NCBI GenBank assembly: GCA_016292295.1
Contig: JADNEJ010000098.1
Span: forward strand, 1-6,786
Length of the DNA stretch: 6,786 nt
Reading direction: 5' to 3'
Source: Candidatus Thiodictyon intracellulare
GTDB taxonomy: Bacteria > Pseudomonadota > Gammaproteobacteria > Chromatiales > Chromatiaceae
The position numbers and the translations under genes are program-made. Each line of letters starts with the position of its first letter. The first letter of the stretch is position 1. Under the pieces are notes generated by a model, which was not told the DNA's origin, did no database searches, and worked only from the letters and a program-made list of their open reading frames with translations. Below, one piece after another: positions 1 to 6,678 of the stretch.

Positions 1-160
1 CGCCGTCTCGCCCTGGCCGTCTCTGGCCGAGGTGATCCGCCAGCGGCGCCAAGGACTTCAAGCCCCACCGTTGCCTTCACCAGCCATCTGATCGGGGCGA
101 CCCACTACGGCTGCTTGGCAACCAGGAAGGGCTAAACGGTTACTAACTTTATGGCATTGA
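1..160. other. Upstream flank without a recognisable gene
   Basis: No gene could be supported here. Two + frames are open from the window edge: frame 2 to a TGA at 89-91 and frame 1 to a TAA at 133-135. Either could be the tail of a gene lying upstream, but neither peptide resembles a protein I know. In particular it does not look like the end of the pgeF/yfiH product that often precedes clpB in gammaproteobacteria. The stretch carries GGACTTCAAG at 53-62, whose exact reverse complement CTTGAAGTCC lies at 161-170 inside the clpB promoter. From about 130 the composition drops in GC towards the promoter. Confidence 0.5.
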
Positions 161-187
161 CTTGAAGTCCCCATCGGTACCCATTAT
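161..187 (+). promoter_or_regulatory. Probable sigma-32 (RpoH) heat-shock promoter of clpB
   Basis: A CTTGAA box at 161-166 is followed, 13 bases later, by CCCATTAT at 180-187. This matches the sigma-32 pattern (CTTGAA, about 12-14 bases, CCCCATNT) and closely resembles the E. coli groE promoter as I recall it. Only the first C of the -10 block differs when it is aligned as ACCCATTA. Transcription would begin near 194-196, leaving a leader of about 30 bases before the clpB ATG. ClpB is a known member of the heat-shock regulon, so the position fits. A second ACTTGAAGT-centred odd palindrome (GACTTGAAGTC, 159-169) overlaps the -35 box. Confidence 0.75.
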
Positions 188-225
188 CTTGGCGAAAATA
201 CTTATTTCGAGCGTAGTAAATCATC

Positions 226-2826
226 ATGCGTATGGACAAACTAACGGCCAAGTTCCAACAGGCCCTGGCCGATGCCCAGAGCCTGGCCTTGGGCCGCGAT
301 CACCAGTTCATCGAGCCCATCCATCTAATGACGGCCTTGCTTGATCAAGAGGGCGGGACTGTCCGGCACCTCTTGGTGCAGGCGGACGTGAACACCAACC
401 GGCTGCGCTCGGCGCTCGGCGAGGCGCTGGACCGGCTGGCTACGGTGCAGGGCGGGGCGGCGGGCGATGTGCACATCGGCAATGACCTCAACCGTCTGCT
501 CAATCATACCGACAAGCTGGCGCAGCAGCGTGGCGACCAGTACATCTCCTCCGAACTCTTCGTCCTGGCGGCCTTGGAGGACAAGGGCGTGCTGGGCACG
601 GCGCTGCGTGAGGCGGGTACCACCAAGGGTTCCATCGAGCGCGCGATCGGAGCGGTGCGCGGCGGCCAGGCGGTCAACGATCCCAATGCCGAGGAGCAGC
701 GCCAGGCGCTGGAAAAGTACACCATCGATCTGACCGAGCGGGCGGAGCAGGGAAAACTCGATCCGGTCATCGGTCGCGATGACGAAATCCGCCGCACCAT
801 CCAGGTCTTGGGCCGGAGGACCAAGAACAATCCGGTGCTGATCGGCGAGCCCGGGGTGGGCAAGACCGCGATCGTGGAGGGGCTGGCGCAGCGGATCGTC
901 AATGGAGAGGTGCCCGAGGGGCTCAAGACCAAGCGGCTCTTGTCGCTCGACATGGCCGGGCTGATCGCCGGGGCCAAGTTCCGCGGGGAGTTCGAGGAGC
1001 GGCTCAAGGCGGTCCTGAATGATGTCGCTCGCCAGGAGGGCAACATCATCCTGTTCATCGACGAACTGCACACCATGGTGGGTGCCGGCAAGGCCGAGGG
1101 GGCTATGGACGCGGGCAACATGCTCAAGCCTGCGCTCGCCCGCGGCGAGCTGCACTGCATCGGCGCCACCACGCTCGATGAGTACCGCAAATATATGGAG
1201 AAGGACGCGGCCCTGGAACGACGCTTCCAGAAGGTGTTGGTCAATGAGCCCAACGTGGAGGATACCATCGCTATCCTGCGCGGACTCAAGGAGCGCTACG
1301 AGGTCCACCACGCGGTGGAGATCACGGACCCGGCCATCGTGGCGGCGGCCACCTTGTCGCACCGCTACATCGCGGATCGCCAATTGCCGGACAAGGCGAT
1401 CGACCTGATCGACGAAGCGGCCTCGCAGTTGCGCATGGAGATCGACTCCATGCCGGAAGAGATGGACAAGCTCGACCGACGCCTGATCCAGCTCAAGATC
1501 GAGCGCGAGGCGCTCAAGAAGGAGTCGGACGACGCCTCCAGGAAGCGCCTGGCGGACCTGGAGGGTCAGATCGAGCGACTGGAGCGCGAGTTCGCGGATC
1601 TGAACGAGGTCTGGAAGGGCGAGAAGGCGACAGTCCAGGGTACGGCACACGTCAAGGAGAAGCTGGAGCGGGCGCGTACCGAGATGGAGACTGCCCGGCG
1701 TGCCGGGGACCTGGGGCGCATGTCGGAGTTGGCCTATGGACGCATCCCGGAGTTGGAGAAACAACTGGTGGTGGCCGCCGAGGCGGAACAGGGGGAAACC
1801 CGGCTGCTGCGCAACAAGGTGACAGAGGAGGAGGTGGCGAACATCGTCTCCAAGTGGACCGGCATCCCGGTCTCGCGGATGCTGGAGGGAGAGCGGGCTA
1901 AGCTGCTGCGCATGGAAGAGGAACTGGGCCGACGGGTGGTAGGCCAAGGCGAGGCGGTGCGGGCCGTGAGCGACGCCATTCGCCGTTCCCGTGCCGGGCT
2001 CTCGGACCCCAACCGGCCGATCGGCTCCTTCATGTTCCTGGGACCGACCGGAGTGGGCAAGACCGAGCTCTGCAAGGCCCTGGCCTCTTTCCTCTTCGAC
2101 ACGGAGGAGGCGATGGTGCGCATCGACATGTCCGAGTTCATGGAGAAGCACTCGGTGGCGCGTCTAATCGGCGCGCCCCCGGGCTATGTGGGCTACGACG
2201 AGGGCGGCTATCTCACCGAGGCAGTGCGCCGTCGGTCCTATAGCGTGATCCTGTTCGATGAGGTGGAGAAGGCCCACCCGGACGTCTTCAATGTCCTGTT
2301 GCAGGTGTTGGACGACGGGCGTCTGACCGACGGCCAGGGCCGCACGGTGGACTTTCGCAACACCGTGATCGTCATGACCAGCAACCTGGGGTCGGATATC
2401 ATCCAACAGCGCTCCGGTGAGGCCAACTACGCGGCGATGAAAGAGGTGGTGATGGAGATCGTGCGCCACGCCTTTCGGCCGGAGTTCATCAACCGGCTCG
2501 ATGAGATCGTGGTATTCCACTCCTTGACCGCGACTCAGATCCGCGCCATTGCCGGGATTCAGGTCCAGTACCTCCAACGGCGTCTCGCGGATCGGGATAT
2601 GCAACTGACCCTAAGCGACGCGGCCCTGGACCACCTGGGGGAGGCGGGGTTCGACCCGGTCTATGGGGCGCGACCCCTGCGGCGTGCCATCCGCGCCCAG
2701 TTGGAGAATCCGCTCGCCCAAGAGATTCTGGCCGGCAAGTTCGGTCCGGGGGACCTGATCGAGGTCGGGTACGCGGACGTGGCCTTGACTTTCGAGCGCG
2801 TCATCGCGGGCGAGTTGGTCGACTAA
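226..2826 (+). CDS. clpB: ATP-dependent chaperone ClpB (protein disaggregase)
   Basis: This Hsp100 AAA+ hexamer extracts and threads polypeptides out of cytoplasmic aggregates together with DnaK/DnaJ/GrpE. The product is 866 residues, against 857 in E. coli. Domains are: a substrate-binding N domain (about 1-145); NBD1 with Walker A GEPGVGKT (207-214), Walker B LFIDE (276-280), pore-loop Phe252 and arginine fingers R332/R333; the long charged coiled-coil M domain (about 410-525) that contacts DnaK; and NBD2 with Walker A GPTGVGKT (606-613), Walker B LFDE (676-679), pore-loop Tyr654, arginine finger R757 and sensor-2 GAR at R816. Every catalytic element is present. The ATG at 226 is chosen because [11 protein letters not shown] matches the E. 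coli N-terminus. The Shine-Dalgarno is weak. The GTG used in E. coli for the short ClpB form is GTC here (Val150). It is probably monocistronic, driven by the sigma-32 promoter upstream. Confidence 0.98.
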   Translation: MRMDKLTAKFQQALADAQSLALGRDHQFIEPIHLMTALLDQEGGTVRHLLVQADVNTNRLRSALGEALDRLATVQGGAAGDVHIGNDLNRLLNHTDKLAQQRGDQYISSELFVLAALEDKGVLGTALREAGTTKGSIERAIGAVRGGQAVNDPNAEEQRQALEKYTIDLTERAEQGKLDPVIGRDDEIRRTIQVLGRRTKNNPVLIGEPGVGKTAIVEGLAQRIVNGEVPEGLKTKRLLSLDMAGLIAGAKFRGEFEERLKAVLNDVARQEGNIILFIDELHTMVGAGKAEGAMDAGNMLKPALARGELHCIGATTLDEYRKYMEKDAALERRFQKVLVNEPNVEDTIAILRGLKERYEVHHAVEITDPAIVAAATLSHRYIADRQLPDKAIDLIDEAASQLRMEIDSMPEEMDKLDRRLIQLKIEREALKKESDDASRKRLADLEGQIERLEREFADLNEVWKGEKATVQGTAHVKEKLERARTEMETARRAGDLGRMSELAYGRIPELEKQLVVAAEAEQGETRLLRNKVTEEEVANIVSKWTGIPVSRMLEGERAKLLRMEEELGRRVVGQGEAVRAVSDAIRRSRAGLSDPNRPIGSFMFLGPTGVGKTELCKALASFLFDTEEAMVRIDMSEFMEKHSVARLIGAPPGYVGYDEGGYLTEAVRRRSYSVILFDEVEKAHPDVFNVLLQVLDDGRLTDGQGRTVDFRNTVIVMTSNLGSDIIQQRSGEANYAAMKEVVMEIVRHAFRPEFINRLDEIVVFHSLTATQIRAIAGIQVQYLQRRLADRDMQLTLSDAALDHLGEAGFDPVYGARPLRRAIRAQLENPLAQEILAGKFGPGDLIEVGYADVALTFERVIAGELVD

Positions 2827-2833
2827 CGGGAGC

Positions 2834-2853
2834 GGGGGGTTGTCGCGCCCCCC
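2834..2853 (+). terminator. G6/C6 hairpin just after clpB (weak terminator or REP-like)
   Basis: Six Gs (2834-2839) and six Cs (2848-2853) form a perfect 6-bp GC stem with an 8-base loop, starting 8 bases after the clpB stop. No T-tract follows on the + strand, so it is not a textbook intrinsic terminator. It could still act as an mRNA 3'-end stabiliser. On the minus strand the hairpin is preceded by GTAG (2860-2857) and three bases, which is the arrangement of a REP element. Its stem sequence is unlike the REP-like hairpin at 3742-3766. Confidence 0.35.
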
Positions 2854-2856
2854 AGA

Positions 2857-3273
2857 CTACCTCGCCAGCGAGCGGATCCGCTGCCCCGGATCGACCGGCG
2901 ACAGGTCGTCGAGTTGTTCTGAATGGCGGGCGGACGGAGCATCCTGCGGCAGTGCGGAGCTCTAATCCGGGCCGTTCGTATCCAATTCCTTGGTCGGCTT
3001 CGCTGCCCCCCCTTTCTTCCGGACGGGTGAGCACGCCTTGCGGCGCGGCCAGTCGCAGATCGGCCGCGATCTCGATGGGGTCGATTTTGAGATAGCCGTC
3101 GCTCACGTCTTCCAGGTATCTGGAACCGAAAGTTGCGGGTAGTAATACTGGCCGCTGGAGTCGACCAGACTGCCGTCTCCGTAACCGGAATCGTGCAGTT
3201 CCGCGGCGACCGCCGTGAGGCACAGCAGGAAAGGGGGCAGCAAGGTCAGGGGGCTGGTGATCATCGTTGACAT
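2857..3273 (-). pseudogene. Decayed gene for a small, probably exported protein (unrecognised)
   Basis: I do not recognise the family. An ATG at 3273 begins a peptide with a hydrophobic stretch (LTLLPPFLLCLTAVAA, residues 9-24) that looks like a signal peptide with a plausible cut after Ala24. A Gly/Ser/Tyr-rich mature start follows (DSGYGDGSLVDSSGQYYYPQ). The frame hits a TGA at 3105-3103. Protein-like sequence then continues in another frame (LEDVSDGYLKIDPIEIAADL), as if a shift occurred near 3113-3125. It returns to the first frame around a run of seven C (3006-3012; G on this strand), meets a TAG at 2964-2962, and resumes as LDDLSPVDPGQRIRSLAR before a final TAG at 2859-2857. At least two frameshifts and one nonsense codon argue for decay. 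No clear ribosome binding site is visible, and the signal peptide lacks a basic n-region, so its true 5' end may have been replaced by the neighbouring transposase fragment. Confidence 0.5.
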
Positions 3274-3284
3274 CGCGTGCAGGG

Positions 3285-3702
3285 TTGGTCGACCAGGCAT
3301 AGTCGGCGGGCGTGCTGACCAGACCGGCGCGGACCGGGTTGCCTTCCACATACCGACTGACCGGGATCATCTAGTCGGCAGGGTCTAGCAGGGTGGCGCG
3401 ATAACGGCCCTCCCACAGGGTGCCGGTGCGGCCGTTGAAGTACTGGACATAGTAGCGCCCGACGTACTGTATCCACTTGCTGATGCCGTCCTCGTGCAGC
3501 GGCGTCAGCAGGAGATGGAAATTGTTTTTAATCAGGAAATTAGGAGTTGATCTTACACTCGAGCTTCTCCGCGGCGGCGCCGATCTTCTCTCACAGGAAC
3601 CATATAGTCTTCCTCCCTGAACAGGATCTGCTGGCGATTGTTGCCGCGTTGGAGCACGTGCTGCGGAAAGCCGGGCAGGATGAAGCGGGGTAGGCGTCCT
3701 AT
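3285..3702 (-). pseudogene. REP-associated tyrosine transposase (RAYT, IS200-like Y1) remnant
   Basis: Conserved RAYT blocks can be read in order on the minus strand: GRLPRFILPGFPQHVLQRGN and REEDY at the N-terminus; EKIGAAAEKLECKINS in a second frame; then FHLLLTPLHEDGISK, YYVQYFN and GRTGTLWEGRYRATLLDPAD in a third. An in-frame TAG (3373-3371) follows where the family normally has Tyr, and then SRYVEGNPVRAGLVSTPADY. RAYTs are single-strand HUH nucleases that mobilise REP palindromes. This one is dead. It needs at least two frameshifts (near 3595 and near 3547) and has a nonsense codon. The HUH motif (HVH in the family) reads Asn-Phe-His (3523-3515), a few residues are missing between YFN and GRTG, and the usual ATG position is ATA (3702-3700). 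A TTG at 3738 in the same frame is a poor alternative start. The C-terminal end after PADYAWST is lost into the neighbouring pseudogene. Confidence 0.88.
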
Positions 3703-3741
3703 GAGTGGAGTCGGGTACGGTTGATTGACTTGCGGCAAAAT

Positions 3742-3766
3742 GTAGCCGACCGCCGCGCGGCGTCGG
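3742..3766 (+). repeat. REP-like element (GTAG plus bulged GC hairpin)
   Basis: GTAG (3742-3745) is followed directly by an imperfect palindrome. CCGA pairs with TCGG and CGCC pairs with GGCG, around a GCGC loop, with a single bulged C at 3750. GTAG/GTGG followed by a bulged GC-rich hairpin is the known hallmark of the REP elements that RAYT transposases recognise, and this copy lies about 40 bases outside the RAYT 5' end. The hairpin is seen directly. The REP identity is inferred from the tetranucleotide, the structure and the neighbour, because only one good copy is in view. Confidence 0.6.
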
Positions 3767-3811
3767 TCCGTCCGTCAATGCCGGTCGTGGCGCTTGGCGG
3801 CTCGCTGCGCC

Positions 3812-3817
3812 TATACT
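3812..3817 (+). promoter_or_regulatory. Candidate -10 box of the prfB-lysS promoter
   Basis: TATACT lies 28 bases before the prfB ATG and is a 5 of 6 match to the sigma-70 -10 consensus. No good -35 box stands at 16-18 bases. The nearest look-alikes are TGGCGC at 3788-3793 and TTGGCG at 3794-3799, the latter too close. This is the only promoter-like -10 in the short gap between the REP-like hairpin and the gene. Confidence 0.4.
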
Positions 3818-3845
3818 TAGCGGTTCGACCAAAGCGGAGTGAATC

Positions 3846-4944
3846 ATGCTGGACATTAACAAAATCGCACACAAAATCAATGACCTGAAGGGGCGCGTAG
3901 CGTCCCTTAGGGGGTATCTTTAACTACGAGGAGCGCAAGGATCGCCTGACCGAGGTCTTGCGCGAGCTCGAGGACCCACAGGTCTGGAACGACCCTGAGC
4001 GCGCCCAGATGCTGGGCCGTGAGCGTGCCGGCCTGGAGGCCGTGGTGTTGACCGTGGACGACATGACCGCAGCCCTGGCCGACGCCGACGGCCTGCTGGC
4101 CCTGGCCGCCGAGGAGGATGATGAGGCGACCGCGACCGACCTCCTGCGTGATCTGGAGCGCTGCGAGGAGCGGGTGGCGGACCTGGAGTTCCGCCGCATG
4201 TTCTCCAACCCTATGGACGACAAGAACGCCTTCCTCGATGTGCAGGCCGGCTCCGGCGGCACCGAGGCCCAGGACTGGGCCGAGATGCTGCTGCGCATGT
4301 ACCTGCGTTGGGGTGAGCGGCGCGGCTTTAAGACCGAGCTGATGGAGGTCTCCCCCGGTGATGTGGCCGGCATCAAGTCCGCCACGGTGCACTTCCAGGG
4401 TGAGTACTGCTTCGGCTGGCTGCGCACCGAGATCGGTGTCCACCGGCTGGTGCGCAAGTCCCCCTTCGACTCCGGCAATCGCCGTCACACCTCCTTCGCC
4501 GCCGTTTTTGTGTCCCCAGAGATCGACGACACCGTGGTCGTGGAGATCAACCCAGCGGATCTGCGCATCGACGTCTATCGTGCGAGCGGGGCCGGCGGTC
4601 AGCACGTCAACCGTACCGAGTCGGCCGTGCGCATCACCCACAATCCCACCGGGATCGTGGTCCAGTGCCAGAACGAGCGCTCCCAGCACAAGAACAAGGA
4701 CCAGGCCATGAAGCAGCTCAAGGCCAAGCTTTATGAGCTGGAGATGCAGAAGCGTGCGGCCACCCAGCAGGCGGTGGAGGATACCAAGTCCGACATCGGC
4801 TGGGGCAGCCAGATCCGCTCCTATGTCCTCGACCAGTCGCGGATCAAGGACCTGCGCACCAACATCGAGATCACCAACACCCAAGGGGTGCTCGATGGCA
4901 ATCTCGACCCCTTTATCGAAGCAAGCCTGCAGAGCGGCCTGTAA
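3846..4944 (+). CDS. prfB: Peptide chain release factor 2 (RF2), with programmed +1 frameshift
   Basis: RF2 recognises UGA and UAA in the ribosomal A site and triggers peptide release. The coding sequence is join(3846-3920, 3922-4944): 25 codons from the ATG, a skipped T at 3921, then 340 codons. That gives 365 residues, the length of E. coli RF2. The stop-recognition tripeptide SPF falls at residues 205-207 and the catalytic GGQ at 250-252, the same positions as in E. coli. Residue 246 is Ala, the form found in most bacteria, rather than the less active Thr of E. coli K-12. A Shine-Dalgarno GGAG (3836-3839) sits 6 bases before the ATG. The in-frame stop at codon 26 is TAA rather than the usual TGA, and residue 26 consequently becomes Asn where E. 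coli has Asp. The +1 frame has a TAG at 3898-3900 and no ATG, GTG or TTG until 3958, so initiation cannot easily bypass the shift. It is followed by lysS after 14 bases. Confidence 0.97.
3909..3924 (+). promoter_or_regulatory. prfB: RF2 autoregulatory frameshift signal with a TAA stop
   Basis: An internal Shine-Dalgarno AGGGGG (3909-3914), a three-base spacer TAT, the slippery codon CTT (3918-3920) and an in-frame stop TAA (3921-3923) followed by C reproduce the known prfB recoding site. The 16 bases CTTAGGGGGTATCTTT are the same as in E. coli; the next base pair of the stop differs (TAA for TGA). When release is slow, the peptidyl-tRNA on CUU slips +1 to UUU and translation continues at AAC. 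In the standard model only RF2 reads the stop, giving feedback. Here UAA can also be decoded by RF1, so the feedback is expected to be altered. Confidence 0.93.
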
Positions 4945-4950
4945 CCGGAC

Positions 4951-4954
4951 GGAG
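4951..4954 (+). promoter_or_regulatory. lysS: Ribosome binding site of lysS
   Basis: GGAG lies between the prfB stop (4942-4944) and two possible lysS starts. It is 4 bases before GTG 4959 and 10 bases before ATG 4965. Neither spacing is ideal, so the site does not decide between them. The proteins would differ by only two residues. Confidence 0.6.
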
Positions 4955-4958
4955 TTCA

Positions 4959-6500
4959 GTGGCGATGCATGACGAGACCCAAGGGGAAACGCCCGCCGCG
5001 CCCGCGGCGGAACCCGGCCAGGATGATAACAAGCTGATCGCCCAGCGGCGCGAGAAGCTCGCTCAATTACGCACCGCGGGTAAGGCCTTCCCCAACGACT
5101 TCCGGCGCGATGCACTCGCCGCCGACCTGCGGAACAACTATGGGAATTGGGACGCCGAGGCCTTGGTCGAGCCGCCCCTGCGGGTGGTCATCGCCGGCCG
5201 GCTCATGAGCCGTCGGGTGATGGGCAAGGCGAGTTTCTCTCACCTCCAGGACATGTCCGGGCGCATCCAGCTCTTCGTGAGCCGTGATGCGCTGGGCGAG
5301 ACCGCCTATGCCGGCTATAAGCACGATCTCGACATTGGCGACATCATCGGCTGTGAAGGGACCCTGTTCAAGACCAAGACCGGGGAGCTGTCGGTGCGCT
5401 GCAAGTCCATTCGCCTGCTTACCAAGGCCCTGCGCCCCCTGCCCGAGAAGTGGCACGGGCTCGCGGATATGGAGACCCGCCACCGCCAGCGCTATGTCGA
5501 CCTGATCGTCAACGAGTCCACCCGCGCAACTTTTCGTACACGTATCGCCATCATCGCCTATATCCGTGCCTATCTGAATGAGCGGGCTTTCCTGGAGGTC
5601 GAGACACCGATGATGCACGTGATCCCAGGCGGGGCCGTGGCACGCCCCTTCGTCACTCACCACAACGCGCTCGATATGAAGCTGTTCCTGCGTATTGCGC
5701 CCGAGTTGTATCTCAAGCGCCTGGTGGTGGGCGGCTTCGAACGCGTCTATGAGATCAACCGCAACTTCCGCAATGAGGGGCTCTCGACGCGCCACAACCC
5801 CGAATTTACCATGTTGGAGTTCTACCAGGCCTATGCGAACTATCGTGACTTGATGGACCTCACCGAGGACCTGCTGCGCGGCATGGCGCAGTCCGTCCTG
5901 GGGACCACGACCTTCGACTACCAGGGCACCGCCTTCGACTTCGGCCGGCCCTTCGAGCGCCTGACCGTACGCGAGGCGGTCCTGCGCTTCAACCCTGGGT
6001 TCAGCGCTACGGACATCGACGACCTGGACGCCGCCCGCCGTAGCGCCGCCATCCTAGGGATCGCGGCAAAGGACGACTGGGGCCTCGGCCGCATCCATAT
6101 CGCCATCTTCGAGCAGACCGGCGAGCACCGATTGATCGCCCCCACCTTCATCACCGAATACCCCACTGAGGTCTCGCCGCTGGCGCGGCGCAATGACCAG
6201 AACCCGCTCGTGACGGACCGCTTCGAGTTCTTCATCGGCGGACGCGAGATCGCCAACGGTTTCTCGGAGCTGAACGACGCCGAAGACCAGGCCGAGCGCT
6301 TCCGTCACCAGGTGGCGCAAAAGGACGCGGGCGATGAAGAGGCGATGTACTACGACGCCGACTACATCCGCGCTCTGGAATACGGCCTGCCGCCCACGGC
6401 GGGCGAGGGCATCGGTATCGATCGGCTGGTCATGCTTTTCACCGACTCGCCATCCATCCGCGACGTCCTGCTCTTCCCGCACATGCGCCCGGAGGATTAG
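4959..6500 (+). CDS. lysS: Lysyl-tRNA synthetase, class II
   Basis: This enzyme charges tRNA-Lys with lysine using ATP and acts as a cytoplasmic dimer. The product has 513 residues from GTG 4959, or 511 from ATG 4965; E. coli LysS has 505. After a variable Ala/Pro-rich N-terminal tail comes [15 protein letters not shown], then the OB-fold anticodon-binding domain (about 75-165, with [19 protein letters not shown] and [10 protein letters not shown]). The class II catalytic core follows: motif 1 around EVETPMM ending at Pro217, motif 2 [10 protein letters not shown] with Arg268 to Glu273 and the downstream [11 protein letters not shown], and motif 3 [11 protein letters not shown] (484-494, Arg489). 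All signature residues are intact and the C-terminus ([10 protein letters not shown]) is standard. Its position 14 bases after prfB matches the conserved prfB-lysS operon and suggests co-transcription from the prfB promoter. I see no promoter of its own. Confidence 0.98.
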   Translation: MAMHDETQGETPAAPAAEPGQDDNKLIAQRREKLAQLRTAGKAFPNDFRRDALAADLRNNYGNWDAEALVEPPLRVVIAGRLMSRRVMGKASFSHLQDMSGRIQLFVSRDALGETAYAGYKHDLDIGDIIGCEGTLFKTKTGELSVRCKSIRLLTKALRPLPEKWHGLADMETRHRQRYVDLIVNESTRATFRTRIAIIAYIRAYLNERAFLEVETPMMHVIPGGAVARPFVTHHNALDMKLFLRIAPELYLKRLVVGGFERVYEINRNFRNEGLSTRHNPEFTMLEFYQAYANYRDLMDLTEDLLRGMAQSVLGTTTFDYQGTAFDFGRPFERLTVREAVLRFNPGFSATDIDDLDAARRSAAILGIAAKDDWGLGRIHIAIFEQTGEHRLIAPTFITEYPTEVSPLARRNDQNPLVTDRFEFFIGGREIANGFSELNDAEDQAERFRHQVAQKDAGDEEAMYYDADYIRALEYGLPPTAGEGIGIDRLVMLFTDSPSIRDVLLFPHMRPED

Positions 6501-6520
6501 TGGGATCGGCCCAATGCCAT

Positions 6521-6550
6521 AAAATTAGCGCTAACTCGCTGTTTTAATTT
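6521..6550 (+). terminator. Probable intrinsic terminator of prfB-lysS
   Basis: AGCG (6527-6530) pairs with CGCT (6537-6540) around the loop CTAACT, extended by a T-G pair and, after one mismatch, by A-T pairs from the flanking AAA and TTT. The right arm runs straight into GTTTTAATTT, which gives a U-rich tail. It starts 20 bases after the lysS stop. The stem is short, so strength is uncertain. The perfect palindrome TTAGCGCTAA (6525-6534) overlaps it and offers an alternative fold. Confidence 0.45.
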
Positions 6551-6678
6551 ACAATACCACATATTAAACCATTAAAAAATAGGTTTTACGCCATGGTCCT
6601 AAAGCCGAAGTAAATGCAAGATTATTTTTTTGAACAACAATTTATTTGTCAAATTTGAAAATATCTATACTCCACTGA
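6551..6678. other. AT-rich spacer with palindromes, before the IS4-type gene
   Basis: The base composition falls abruptly from GC-rich to strongly AT-rich after lysS and recovers near 6695. No gene is visible here. Structures seen are the imperfect inverted repeat TTTGAACAA (6629-6637) with TTGTCAAA (6646-6653), and the perfect palindrome TCAAATTTGA (6649-6658). A TATACT at 6666-6671 resembles a -10 box, but the nearest TTGTCA (6646-6651) is only 14 bases upstream. The stretch probably contains the left end and promoter of the insertion sequence that starts downstream. I could not define its terminal inverted repeat because the other end is outside the window. Confidence 0.4.

Noticed and set aside
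162..344. 60-codon open frame overlapping the clpB start
   Set aside because: It begins inside the promoter and runs in another frame of clpB. The peptide has no family resemblance.
325..2151. 608-codon open frame on the minus strand opposite clpB
   Set aside because: It is a long antisense frame produced by the codon bias of a GC-rich gene. The + strand clpB is complete with all motifs, and the antisense peptide resembles no protein family.
3103..3351. Intact 82-codon exported protein from 3351
   Set aside because: The first 26 codons are the RAYT coding region in a wrong frame. Protein-like sequence continues beyond its TGA in another frame, so it is better seen as a fragment of a broken gene.
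2801..3370. Single 189-codon minus-strand gene running into the clpB end
   Set aside because: Its parts belong to different things: the start is the RAYT C-terminus after a nonsense codon, the middle is one frame of the exported-protein relic, and the end is antisense to clpB.
3794..3817. TTGGCG with TATACT as a full sigma-70 promoter
   Set aside because: The spacer is only 12 bases, too short for sigma-70. Only the -10 box was kept.
3958..4944. prfB as a shorter gene starting at TTG 3958
   Set aside because: It would drop 37 conserved N-terminal residues and ignore the exact recoding signal and a 25-codon first part that matches E. coli in length. The ATG at 3846 has a good GGAG.
3907..5115. 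402-codon open frame on the minus strand opposite prfB
   Set aside because: It is a shadow of prfB and lysS codon usage, spanning both genes and their junction with no recognisable motif.
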